NCBI RefSeq assembly: GCF_023065955.2
Contig: NW_026622974.1
Span: forward strand, 27,249,718-27,313,717
DNA length: 64,000 nucleotides
Source: Ursus arctos
Taxonomy: Eukaryota; Chordata; Mammalia; Carnivora; Ursidae
Direction of reading: 5' to 3'
Shown: positions 51,951 through 64,000 of the stretch, in pieces
How the letters are laid out: every line of letters starts with the position of its first letter
Position numbering within the stretch: position 1 is the first letter of the stretch
Translations under genes and position numbers: made by a program
The notes under the pieces: generated by a model
The model's input: the letters and a program-made list of their open reading frames with translations, nothing else
Told to the model about the DNA's origin: nothing
Databases searched by the model: none

Positions 51951-52687
51951 GTTTATCTGAGGTTAAAAAAAAGAAATAGTAGCTGAATGGAAGTTAAAGT
52001 AAAATTATGGCACAAGAAGTGAAAACTGGTCACCATCTGTGAGGTCAGAGATCATAGGCACCTAATTTCAAAACTTTCCACTCAAAAACCTACTTTTCAT
52101 TTAAAATGTTATTAAAGGATAGTCCACCAAACAAATAAAACAATCACGACCTCATACAGTCCCATGCTAAAGACTTTAACTCCTTTTTTTAAAACTTGTC
52201 ATTATTAATGAGGGAACCAGTACAATGTTACATCTGTTTCAAAGGACTATCCAAGAAACAGAAACATAGAAAGATCAAGAATATTGAAATGAATTCAAGT
52301 AGAAGTAAAGCTGGCTTCTTCCACAGTGTGAGAGGGAAGTCAATTAAACCTCCCCTAGAGAGAATTTATTTACATGTCTATAGACAAGAATTATTTTGCA
52401 ATGCTACTAGTTATCTACAACTTACCGAGTTGCAAAATAGCTCAAAAGCCATGAAAAATGCAGGGCCCCATAAAGTCAAAAGTTGATAACCTGGAAGTGT
52501 GTGCTCTACACAGGGCGTAGTTTTCCATTAAAGCAAAAAATCTTGTCTGCATTGTAAAGACTTTATAAAACAGTCATTGAAACATGGGTCCTAATAAGAA
52601 TGTCACAGGATGGGGGAATGCTTTCTGCAATATAGAAACTATATTTCTTTTTATTTTATTCCTTAAGACATCCCAAAAGGGTGTTTT

Positions 52688-53064
52688 GTGAAAATGCACA
52701 GCATTTATAATTGTCTAAACAGCTACCGATCTCTTTGGTCCAACAAAGTTAAATTCTCTAATAAATCATTAGTAATATTTCTTGAATGCTAGATTGTCAC
52801 CAAAATTAAAATACATCATTTTCTTAAACTGTGGTCAAAATATTTATAAGTTGGGGGGCACCTGGGTGGCTCAGTAGGTTAAGGGTCTGACTCAGATCTG
52901 ATCTCAGGGTTGTGAGTTCAAGCCCCACATTGGGCTCCACACTGGGCATGGAACCTATTTAGAAAATAAATATATATACATATATATATATAAGTTGGTT
53001 GTTTGTTTTATGGAACATAGATTTAAGTTACCAATTGTTGCATTGTTTTGCTACTCATCAAAAG
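52688..53064 (+). repeat. Intron 5 duplicated segment, copy B
   Basis: Partner of 51711-51950 in the same orientation, about 977 bp downstream, and interrupted by a SINEC at 52855-52988. Identity is around 80 per cent by eye, so the duplication is older than the SINE insertion. Confidence 0.78.
52855..52988 (+). repeat. Short SINEC
   Basis: Starts ggggcacctgggtggctcag and ends in an AT dinucleotide tail. The target-site duplication tataagttgg is at 52845-52854 and 52989-52998. Confidence 0.93.
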
Positions 53065-54095
53065 CACATCAGTGAGAGCTAGAATTCTTGTCAAGGACAA
53101 AGAAAATTTGTCAGGCTTATATTAAGCAAAACTCAGTATGTTTCTTGGCCACACAGCAGCAGTAAAATGAATAAGAATCATTTCTTATTGGTTTAGGATT
53201 TTTTTCTTAAATTATCAAAGTCAGTGTCTTCAAGATCATGCCATTGGTAACAAAGCAATCTGGTGGTGTAATAATTTGGTTCCCAGCTCCTCCCTCCTAC
53301 CCCACAAGCATTAATGGACATTTTGAAAGAAGGAAGGTGGAAAACCTGAAAAAGAGCAGTCATGTGACATTCTTAAAATACCTTTATATGTGGAATGCAA
53401 GTGAAAATTTATGACTCATTGTGTGATAAACTGTGTAAACTGAGAAAATAGGAGGCTCTTCTAGCTAACAAGGGGAAGACAGTTTATTATCCCAGGCTTC
53501 AAAGCAACAATTTGAATTTAAGTTTAGTTTTTGTTTTTCTTTGATAATTCTAACGTACTTAAATTCTTGAGACGTTCAGGTGCACCTGTCCCATTGAGAT
53601 GTGGTCGTTGATGAGTTCAGCCTGGCAGCTCTTCATCTTTCTTTCCAATATTCTTCCTTTTCTCCTTATTACTAATCAGAAGTGCTGTATTGTATGTTAA
53701 ACAGTGTGTGGGAAACTCTTAATATACTTCTCACTTAGTCACTAGCTTATTTCTTTTGCCAGAATAACCCACGTGGCAGGTTTTCAAAGGTCATATCTGT
53801 GACTTTCAGAGGGGAAGCAACATATTTTCATTGATTTCCATTTCAGTAGTGCTATTTTGACTGAAGCTTAACCTGTGCTTAACAGGTTCTTTGAATGGCC
53901 TAATTATGTCTCCATTAAAAAAAAAATCTGGTTTTGAATACCAAAGTAAAAATCTTCTAAGATGTCAAGCTTCTAGGAAAAGGCCTTGTTGGTCCGCAGT
54001 GGGTTTGTTGATATTAACTGAGTCATTAATGAAATTGTCTAAAGCCTAAAAATACACAAAAAAGCAAACAAGAGTGCTTATTATTTCTATTCTTT

Positions 54096-54308
54096 TTTAA
54101 AAGATTTTATTTATTTATTTGACAGAGAGAGAGAGAACACAAACGGGGGAGCGCCAGGCTGAGGGAGAGAGAGAAGCAGGCAGAAGGAGAGGGAGAAGCA
54201 GGCTCCCCTCTCGGCAGGGAGCCAGACTCGGGGCTCCATCCTAGGACCCTGGAATCATGACCTGAGCCAAAGGCAGATGCTTTACAGACTGAGCCACCCA
54301 GGCACCCC
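54096..54308 (-). repeat. SINEC
   Basis: Reverse orientation, ending ccacccaggcacccc. The target-site duplication tatttctattcttt is at 54082-54095 and 54309-54322. Confidence 0.95.
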
Positions 54309-55176
54309 TATTTCTATTCTTTATAAGAAGAACATATACTGGGTCTCTGGTGTGAAATAAAATAAATTTAGAACACTATATCTTTTATTTTATATTGTTC
54401 AAGACCTTAATAAATATGTGGCCGAATACTTTCTAGTTAAAATTGTCCATGTTGCACACAATGGACACCTTGCTAACTATGGAAGTATCCAGAATAAATA
54501 GAGAAATGAAAGCATCCTGAATTGGAGTGTTTCTAAGTGTTAGACTTCAATTAAAAAATAGGAAATTCTCTTCATTAAAAAAGCCCAAATTATTGACATT
54601 AAGTATCAAAATGCAATTCATGGCTTATGGATACAATATTTCAGTCAATTCTGAATACTAAGTAGTAACCTCCTCTCATGAAGAAAATAGCGAGGGCTAG
54701 CCCCAAGACCAACTTTTGGAGGGATTCATGGTGTGATCAGCACTACTCAAAGCCAATAACAATTCAAAGAATTCTGACCCCTGAAAACAGTTCTATACTA
54801 TTGAATAACAACACTTAGCTCATTAAGTAAGTGGAGTAATCAGTATAAAGGGCCTGGTACTCAGACCACAGCCAGTGCCCAATCCAAGATGGTGGCTACT
54901 GTTGGCATAGACATATCGTTATGGATGTTAGATGGAAGCACCTTTCTAACAAAAGGAACAAAGAGCTATATACTTCATGGCAGACTCACAGATTAAGCAC
55001 AGAAGGGGCTTGGGGATTGGGGGTTATGATGAAAATATGTTCTCGGTTCTGAAGGCACATTTGGGACAAAGGAAGTAGAAGAGGGTCAAGGGGAAGTAAC
55101 TCTCATGGCTGAGGCACTGGCAGCTACAGGAAAAGAGGATCTTCTGATTGTTAGGCAGAACTCCATTTGATGTTAT

Positions 55177-55355
55177 TTCCTATTATTAGTTTCCTCCTTT
55201 TTGGTTGCTTTTAGATTTATTCTGAAATAATTTAAGAACAAGTCTTCCTGGAGTTATTTCCTATTATTACCTCTTCTTTCCTATTATTGTTTTTCCTCCT
55301 TTTGATTTGCTTTAGATTGATTCTGAAATAACTCAAGATCAGGTCTTCCTGAAGT
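55177..55355 (+). repeat. Tandem duplication, period about 100 bp
   Basis: Unit 1 begins at 55177 with ttcctattatta and unit 2 at about 55277 with tttcctattatt. Both continue through ttctgaaata and end in gtcttcctg. A third partial start (ttatttcctattattac) lies at 55254-55270. Confidence 0.85.
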
Positions 55356-56239
55356 AATATTGCCAGATAATGATCCGTTCTTGAAGGCCAGTTTGTTCTC
55401 TGCTTACTGCTATTTCTGTGATGAAGACAATGTTATGGGCGGTTTGTTTATTAAGAAGCATACAGCAGCAAATAGTACAAGTATTCTTGAGTCAGCATCC
55501 GAGTACAGTCCCCACCTGGGACCGTGTGCTTGATATGATTACTTCAGGCATGTAGAAGAATTTGGTATGAGCCAGTTAGTCCTAGAGTTCATGCTGGAAA
55601 CCTTCAGTCTTTATCAAAGCCAATAACATAGAAGGCTCTATGGATAGTGTAGTGGATGGTACACTCAGCAGGCTGTACAGCCCCGATAGATGTCATGAGT
55701 TTCATCCCCCTGCAAAATCTAAGAACAAGCAATGGTGTAAATTTGTGGAATGAACAAAAATACCCTTGTGTCTCATAATACTGAGAATCAACCCTCCTTA
55801 CCTTGGGCTCACCAGTACAAAATGTTTTCTGCAACTTTTATAAGCTGTTGTTTTCTGACTCAGTGTTGGTACATTAAATAAAAGTTAACAATTATTTCTC
55901 ACTACCAAAGCATTATCTGATGGTATCAAAACTTTACTTGGCCACGAGATAATCAACACACCAACCCCTAACTATTCAAGCACATTATTAAGTACCAAGC
56001 AAAAACTGACACACACACACCCAAGCTGCTACCCACTGAAACATCTTAGCTGCTGTGAGCATCTGCAAGTCTTGTGCCTACCCGGATGGCACAGATGTAT
56101 GAAATATATTGGTCATAAGCCTCGTCAGGGAAGCCTTTCCTAAGAAGTCTGTTCCATTAGTAACGTCACCTCACACATGGCTCTGAATACTTTTGCTCAG
56201 TGTTAGTCTATAAACATTGAGCGCATACTGTATGGAAAA

Positions 56240-56430
56240 GAACAGAAGAATTCAAGTCAGGAGACTTGGCTTCCAGCCCCGTCGTTGTGATTTAGCAGAG
56301 GTGTGGTATTCAGCAATCATTTACTATGTCTCTAACATTGAGAAAATAGTATTACCCAAACACAAAGTTGCTATGCGTAGTAAACACGATTAGTATATGT
56401 AGGGCCTTTATCGGGCACTGGACAGATGTT
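56240..56430 (+). repeat. MIR-like fragment
   Basis: Contains tcaagtcaggagacttggct, tccagccccgtcgttgtgat and ctctaacattgagaaaatag, in MIR/MIR3 sense order. Confidence 0.5.
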
Positions 56431-56660
56431 AGTCCCTACTGTTGTTACGTATTTGACAACGAGCCTGGAAGAACAACGGAGAATGCTGTTGCCCCGAGCT
56501 GCCTGCCACAGCAGCTCCCACATTAGATGACGCCACCACCACGAGATGACGTCTGCAAACAGCAGACTCAAAACCTGTCTCATCTAGTTTATGGTGAACA
56601 AATTTCTACACAGGTTCTAGACCACCCATTCCCTGAAACTAGGTGTTCAGGAAGTAGCCC

Positions 56661-56895
56661 AGAGAGAAGAGAAGAGAAGGGAAGAACAGAGAAGAGAGGA
56701 GAGGAGAGGAGAGGAGAGGAGAGGAGAGGAGAGGAGAGGAGAGGAGAGGAGAGGAGAGGAGAGGAGAGGAGAGGAGGGGAGGGGAGAGGAGAGGAGGGGA
56801 GGGGAGGGGAGGGGAGGGGGGGAGAGGGGAGAGGAGTGGAGAGGAGAGGAGAGGAGAGGAGAGGAGAGGAGAGGAGAGGAGAGGGTGGGGGAAGA
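56661..56895. repeat. (GGAGA)n polypurine satellite
   Basis: About 230 bp of pentanucleotide repeat, mostly GGAGA with a central block of GGGGA variants, pure purine on the + strand for long stretches. Open frames across it on both strands are artefacts of the repeat. Confidence 0.96.
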
Positions 56896-57731
56896 GATTG
56901 CTGAAAAACTGTTCATGTGAATCATCCTCCTTTGAAGGACCGCCTCATGGGGAAATTATACTGTGCTTTGGAAATCTCCAAGTAGTATGTTCTTAACTCG
57001 TTCACATGAATGAATTAGCTGTAAACTAGTAGTCATAATTGTATTCTCAAAATTAGGCCAATAAATGTTTATTGATTTGTTACTTGAAGGGAAGAAGGAT
57101 GAGTTTATATCTACTGGTCTGGAATTAATTCTGTTATTAAAGGAAAAAGAAAAAAAAACTACAGCCTACCCAGCATCCAAATTATAATCTGACCATAGCA
57201 TCTGCCATCCCACAAAAAAAGAAAGGAAAGGAAGAGGAAAGAAAAATCAAGAAAGCTTGGGCCACAATTTGCATTTGTTCTGCAGTATTATTCCTGAGGA
57301 AGACTTCTCGATGACGAAACACACCAAGGACCCCCAGTCCACCTTTGCTACCACAATTACACATTTATACCAACATTTGCAACCCTCAGAGTTTTCAGAA
57401 AATATCTTTTCTCGCCTGCGTGGCTGCAACCGAGTACGTGCAATATGAGGGCAAAAATTTATCTGAACTGTTTCCATCTGCCAAATCACCTTCAAGTAAA
57501 TGCCCGACGGGAGAGACAGCACAAACAGCCCGCGTTCCTGAGGTCGGCTGAGGTGAGCAGCAGGCTGAGGTGGGCCGGTCCCTCTCGGACCCCGATCCGT
57601 CTCGTCCGGCTACAACCTGACAAGGCACCTGCCAGTTTCCACCTCTGGTCCCAAGTGTGGCGATAAACGGCATCCTCCACTCAGTGAAACTGGTCATCTC
57701 CCTATGACTGTACTGGAAGAGATATTCGACA

Positions 57732-58275
57732 TTTTTTTTAATCTATATTTTAATGTTTATAAGTAAATTCAAAACTTCACAGACTTTCCAAGGATATTGT
57801 AAACACAATAGTCAAAAGTCAGTAAGAATCAATAATCGATATGTAAGTACATTAGTAAATTCATAAATACATTTTAAAAATTTAATCTATTCAGCATACG
57901 TTAACCAGCATCTCTCTTTTAAGCTCTGGAAGTAGGTCCAAAATGGAGTTACGTCCAATATGGTGGCTTTCCCCCAGCCCCTGAAGATCACACAGGCAGC
58001 CTGTCCAGTTTCTCTGACACAAGCCGCTGTTCCAGGAGCTCCTCTGACTAGCTGGTGTCTTTGGCTTCTGTGTGAGCCTGCCTTTCTCTGACTTCGGATC
58101 CCAGTGAAACTCATCATTACTAGGTTCAGCCACTGGAAGATTCACAAGATTTCTGGACGACGCAATGGGTTTATTGTTTGGCACAATGGTGGAAGAATAA
58201 GCCCCACGAGGGCTTCTGCTACTCAGTTCATGGACAAAGGACCAGCAGATAATCATTAGCAGGGCATTCCCGAGG
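57732..58275 (-). other. Candidate antisense terminal exon or retrocopy (speculative)
   Basis: On the - strand a strong acceptor-like site (pyrimidine tract cttttcttttcctag, AG at 58277-58276) is followed by an open frame that stays open from 58275 to a stop just past 57891. Its first ATG at 58256 gives 121 codons. The frame starts with a hydrophobic stretch LGNALLMIICWSFV and continues polar, with no family I recognise. Downstream on the same strand is attaaa, about 14 nt before an A8 tract at 57739-57732, in the normal layout of a polyadenylation signal. Chance, a non-coding antisense exon, or an old retrocopy are all possible. Confidence 0.25.
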
Positions 58276-59078
58276 CTAGGAAAAGAAAAGAAACAATGTA
58301 GTTATACTGTTCCGGGAGACACACCAGAATTTCAAGGACAACTTGACCTAAAAGTCCAGAAAAATCAACGAACATCTCTGCCAGCCTCATCTGAGATGGT
58401 TTCATCGCGTGCAACCGGTCATTGCTTAGAAAGTCAGCGACCGGATCAAGCTGATGGGACAGTGTAAATTCATAAAGACGGCTCGCTCGTTTTATTGTAA
58501 GTGCATCTTAGAAATGTCAGTTTCATCCCCGTCTGTCCCCATCAGGGAGCCCAGTTGCCCCGTTTGCAGCCACAAAAAGTGACCTGCTCCCAGCAGGCAT
58601 GAAACAAAGGAAAGTCCCGCTCCCCAGCATGGACTGAGACAAAACTGCTACCCTGTTGCCAGATCCTTTTCAACCAAGCAACGTGGAGGAGAGACTTTGA
58701 AATTGGAGTGGAGGAAGTTGTTGGACCTGAGTGTGGCCACCAGCCATTCCAGCCCCCTGCAGCCAGTCACACGTGGTCACCTGCCAGCCTGAACCGAGTG
58801 CTGAGAGAAGGTGGGCAGGGTCTTTGCCATCCCCCAAGGGGCTCCAGGGGGCAGCTCTCAGAGTTCATGGGGTTCTTTTCTCCCTGACAAAGCACGCCTG
58901 TAAGAAGGAGGGCAACTCTAAATTCAGAATGAGAGAGAGCAGGCACTCTTCTCTACTCAAAATGAAACACCGGGCACATCGTCACGTTGCTGTGTCTCGT
59001 TTTTTGGACTTAAAAGCAGTGGTTTTTTTAAAAAAAACCCACTCTCTGAGCAATGAGCCAAGGAGAATAACGCAAATG

Positions 59079-59518
59079 AATGGTAGTTCCCTTTATCCGT
59101 GTTTCTCTTTCCAGTGCTTCTGTTAGGTGCGGTCAATCTGCACTTGGGAACCAGATGGTCCTCCTCCTGACGTTTAGTCAGAAGGTCAGCAGTAGCCTAA
59201 CGCTATGTCACCGTGCCTACGTCATTCATCACGTAGGCATTTTATCATCTCATATCATCACAAGAAGGATGAGTGCAGTATCATATTTCAAGAGAGACCA
59301 CATTCACATAACTTTTGTTAGAGTATATTGTTGTAATTGTTCTTATTATTAGTTAATGTTGATCTCTTATTGTACCTAATTTATGTGTTAAACTTTATCA
59401 TAGGTATGTGTGTATAGAAAAAAAACATAGTATATATAGGGTTCAGTACTGTCTGTGGCTTCAAGCATCCATTGGTGTCTTGCAATGTATCCCTCATGGA
59501 TAAGAGGGGACTACTGTA
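59079..59518 (+). mobile_element. Tigger-type DNA transposon (non-autonomous)
   Basis: The left end tggtagttccctttatccgt and the right end taagaggggactactgta are near-inverted, with TA-like flanks. The body has the Tigger-family strings catagtatatatagggttca and ggcttcaagcatccattggt. A perfect 9-bp inverted repeat tgcctacgt/acgtaggca lies at about 59213-59238. No transposase frame. Confidence 0.8.
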
Positions 59519-59814
59519 TTATTAGAATGTAAAGTTTACCATGAAATGTATCATTATTGCTGTTACCAACCATGAAATATCTCCTTCAGTTTATTATGAT
59601 TAAACTGCTGTAAAAGGATTAAGCTGTTTGGAAGAAAAAATATAGATTAAAATCTTTCCTATATATTTAAGATTAGGAACCTATAATACAATTGAACCAG
59701 GAATATTTTTTCTGCAGTCTCAAGGAATGCCTTGGAGAGCCGCACCCCCCATACTGCTAGTGATGTGTGATGAACTAGGCTACTAGGTTCTACTACAAAT
59801 TCCCTTTCTCCAAC

Positions 59815-60260
59815 CTTGGATAAGTACCCCCACCCCCCACCCCTGTTCTGTAAACCTCTTGATTTGTCCTTGACACCCTCTCACACTGTCACTGCCCCAA
59901 GCTCTAAGCTTTTCACTCCCCACAGCTGACCCCACCCTCGCCTTTACTGGACTTGAAGAGAACCAACTCAGGCATTCCCAGTGCTTCACTTCCCTCATAC
60001 TGTGTCCACATCTTTCCCCCATGACAGAAAACACGTCCGTCCACGCTGCCAAGGCTAACCCTTCCAACTGTACCCTTGATCCTATTTTCCTTCCTCCATG
60101 GTTGCCTTACCCTGTGATAAAACTACCACTCTTCCTCCCCACTCAGTCTCACTCTCTCAGCAGACATGCACAAATATACCCTAGAAAGCCCACCTTCAAG
60201 TCAGAGGTTTCTGGGAGTTCTGGCCCTATTTTTCTCACTCCATTTGTTGCTAATGTTCTT
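59815..60260 (+). repeat. L2 fragment
   Basis: Pyrimidine-rich decayed L2 coding-like sequence, for example aactgtacccttgatcctat followed by tttccttcctccatggttgc. Diverged. Confidence 0.5.
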
Positions 60261-60264
60261 GAAA

Positions 60265-60785
60265 GGATTCTTCATTTATTTTCTAAATATTTACTGAGTT
60301 CCTCCTACTTTGTGGCAAGCATCATGCTAGATGTTAGCGAGATAATAACGACATGGTTTCCCTTCTGGTAAAGGAAACAGGGACCCCTGCACAAAGAAAC
60401 ATACAGAAATCTGCCACTTATGGTAAGCACTATTAAGAAACAAGGGGCTGAAATAGAAAGAACTGGAGGCCCTATTGTGGATGGGGTGGGTAGGGAAGGC
60501 CACTTTGATGATGGAGTATTTTGGATAAGACTTGAGAATGAGAAGGAACTCTGGGAAGGGTGGGGAGAAGAGCAGTTCTGGCTGAAGAAACAGGATATGC
60601 AAAGGCCCTGTGGCAGAACTAGCCTGGCCTATTTGAGTAGCTGAAAGGACATTGTGGTCAAAGTACAGTAAGCAAGGGTGAAATCAGGAAGATCTTAGAG
60701 AGGCAACCATGGAGATATCAGGAGAAAAACCATGGAAGTGAGAAGAGAAGAAAGCTGGGAAGGGCTCAGCAGCTGAGTTGAAAGT
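60265..60785 (-). repeat. L2 3' end
   Basis: Reverse L2: atatttactgagttcctcct, taaggaaacagggacccct-like text, gtagggaaggccactttgat, gatatgcaaaggccctgtgg. Confidence 0.7.
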
Positions 60786-60894
60786 TTCTGAAAGGTCTGG
60801 CATCATGGCGCATCATCTCCTTGTATCATTTCTGCCTCTCAAATGTAACCCTGCCCTCAAAGCCCAGGTAAGAGGATAAACCCAAAGCAACCAC

Positions 60895-61545
60895 TTTCTT
60901 AGAAATCAGCGGCCATCTATCTCCATATCCAGTATCTTTTCTCAGTCCACTTTGTCCTTGTTTTCTATGGTACTGTGATACCAGGGATCACCTGGTCCTT
61001 TATGAAACTCTTTTTTCTCCATTGAGTTTCCATTTATATAACCCATTTCTAGTTCCCTTGCTTTTTAAAATATTTATTCTTCTCTGACTTTCCTTTCCTT
61101 TCCATTCCTTCAATGTCTGTTTCCCGAGGTGTCCTTGGACCCCTTCTTTGCAGCTTTTGCAGTCTCATTTATTCACAAAGCTTCAACAATCATCCTGTGC
61201 CTGATTCCAAAACCCAAATCTCATGCCGAACCCAATCTCTCTCCTTCCAAGACTTGAGTTCTCTATCTCAATTTCCTGCTCAACATTTCTAGATCAGAGT
61301 CGTGCTAACATTTAAAAAACACTTATCTGCAAAACCAAACTCTCTGTCTTTGCTCTAAAATCTTCTATTTCCCATTATCATGTTTCTATTTATGGCGCAA
61401 CCCTCTCCCCCTCGAAATGTTTAAGTCCTTGTTGACTTAGTCTTCCCTTTCATCCCAGACAATTAAAAAATGCATCTCTATTGAACTTCCTAACACACCT
61501 CTTTACTTTGCCCTCCATTACAGTTCCAATTCACTTACCCCATTG
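60895..61545 (+). repeat. L2 internal fragment
   Basis: Decayed L2 coding-region text: ccgaggtgtccttggacccc, attccaaaacccaaatctca, gttctctatctcaatttcct. Many stops. Confidence 0.65.
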
Positions 61546-61547
61546 TT

Positions 61548-61672
61548 CGCCAGGTCATGCAGAACCTTGTGGGCCCTCGAGAGGAGCTGGGACTTTGTTC
61601 TAAGACTCATGGGAAGATCCCGGAGCAGTCTGATCATTGCAGAGACATGATCCAAACACCGTTTTTCCAAGA
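61548..61672 (-). repeat. L2 fragment
   Basis: Reverse L2: caggtcatgcagaaccttgt, gggccctcgagagg and agcagtctgatcattgcaga. Confidence 0.55.
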
Positions 61673-61674
61673 CA

Positions 61675-62160
61675 CTCCCTGATCTAGCTTTAGCATATCT
61701 AGTTAATCTCCTCTTCCACTAATGGTCTTCAGACCAACCATGCTCCAGCCCATCTGAACAATGTATACTTTCTAGAACCTACCCTGTTTGTCCTCACTGC
61801 TGTGCAGCTGGTCACCTTTTTTCCCTCTCTAGATCGCCCTCTTCATCATTTCTGCCTCTGAAAGTACTGCTTCTCCTTCAAAGCCTAGGGATGCTGACGT
61901 GTCCCTAGTAAAGCCTCCTTGACCTCCCCCCCCCAAGCTGGTGATAATCAATCGGTTCCTTGAATCCCCATAGCAGATTACATATGCGTCCATCATAATA
62001 CCTGTCTTGCCTTATTTTGTGTTTTAATGATTTGTGTGTGATGTGTCTCCCCTCTTAACGCCATAAATATCTTAGGACAAGAACTATGTATCTCTCATTT
62101 TTGTTCCACTACAAATCATAACACGTGCCTTGCACACACTGGACCTCCAGGAAATGCCTG
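61675..62160 (+). repeat. L2-like 3' fragment
   Basis: Reads as a diverged L2 3' region: ctctgaaagtactgcttctc, aggacaagaactatgtatct and cgtgccttgcacacactgga. Confidence 0.5.
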
Positions 62161-62532
62161 CCAAGGTAATAAATAGACAGCCTTAATTAACATAAATTAT
62201 TGCTTTGTGTACTGATCCAGTCCTAAATCCACGGTGCTATCATTTCTGTATCACTGATGGTTATCCACTTATTTAAATAACCTTTCTTTGAATACACTTA
62301 GAAAAGATGGAAAATTGTGTTATAAGGGAGGAACAAGTATGTAGGTTATTCCCTTCCTTAAACAAAGAGAAGCTCTGTTATGCGTCACGGAAAATTAAAG
62401 CACAGTAATAAAATGCGCCAACGAGGCTTGTTGAATAATGATTTAGTGGAAACGTTGCTTTGCCTCCTGTTCATAGGTCCTAACGTTCCTCTCAAGTACT
62501 TAAGCTGCACGTTATATTTATTTTGTTTTTAG

Positions 62533-64000
<1,468 letters not shown>

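Noticed and set aside
56661..56895. Regular repeats as a CRISPR array
   Set aside because: No spacers of constant size occur between longer repeats; this is a vertebrate pentanucleotide satellite.
56527..56925. Open frames on both strands across the GGAGA repeat
   Set aside because: A five-base repeat without stops is open in many frames; the products are simple-sequence artefacts.

Overview
The window is vertebrate nuclear DNA from a carnivore. At least eighteen copies of the carnivore tRNA-Lys-derived SINE (SINEC family) are present on both strands, together with carnivore-type L1 3' ends and old mammalian repeats (L2, MIR, MLT1, MLT2, MER20, Tigger). The forms of the SINE seen here fit an arctoid caniform, perhaps a bear or seal relative. 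The species call is inference; the mammal and carnivore calls are firm.

Only one protein-coding gene is supported: the middle of KCNQ5 (Kv7.5, a voltage-gated potassium channel subunit that contributes to the neuronal and smooth-muscle M-type current), on the + strand. Four consecutive exons were found by translation and splice signals: 20482-20608 (127 nt), 50612-50787 (176 nt), 51457-51582 (126 nt) and 62533-62643 (111 nt). These are the third to sixth coding exons under the usual KCNQ numbering. They join in frame into 180 codons covering S2, the S2-S3 linker, S3, the S4 voltage sensor, S5, the pore helix with its GYGD filter, and S6. The first two coding exons and the long C-terminal part lie outside the window.

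Layout: 1-20481 is the 3' part of intron 2; 20609-50611 is intron 3 (about 30 kb); 50788-51456 is intron 4 (669 nt); 51583-62532 is intron 5 (about 11 kb); 62644-64000 is the start of intron 6. Recognisable intron content is transposon debris of several ages, often nested, with many insertions datable from target-site duplications. No RNA gene, CRISPR array, replication origin or bacterial-type operon is present.

No new biological system was found. The observations most worth checking are: a diverged duplicated segment in intron 5 just downstream of the S5 exon; an unidentified poly(A)-tailed retrocopy at 8281-9005; a candidate antisense terminal exon at about 57732-58275; a 29-bp internal duplication in a MER20 element; and a polypurine pentanucleotide satellite at 56661-56895.
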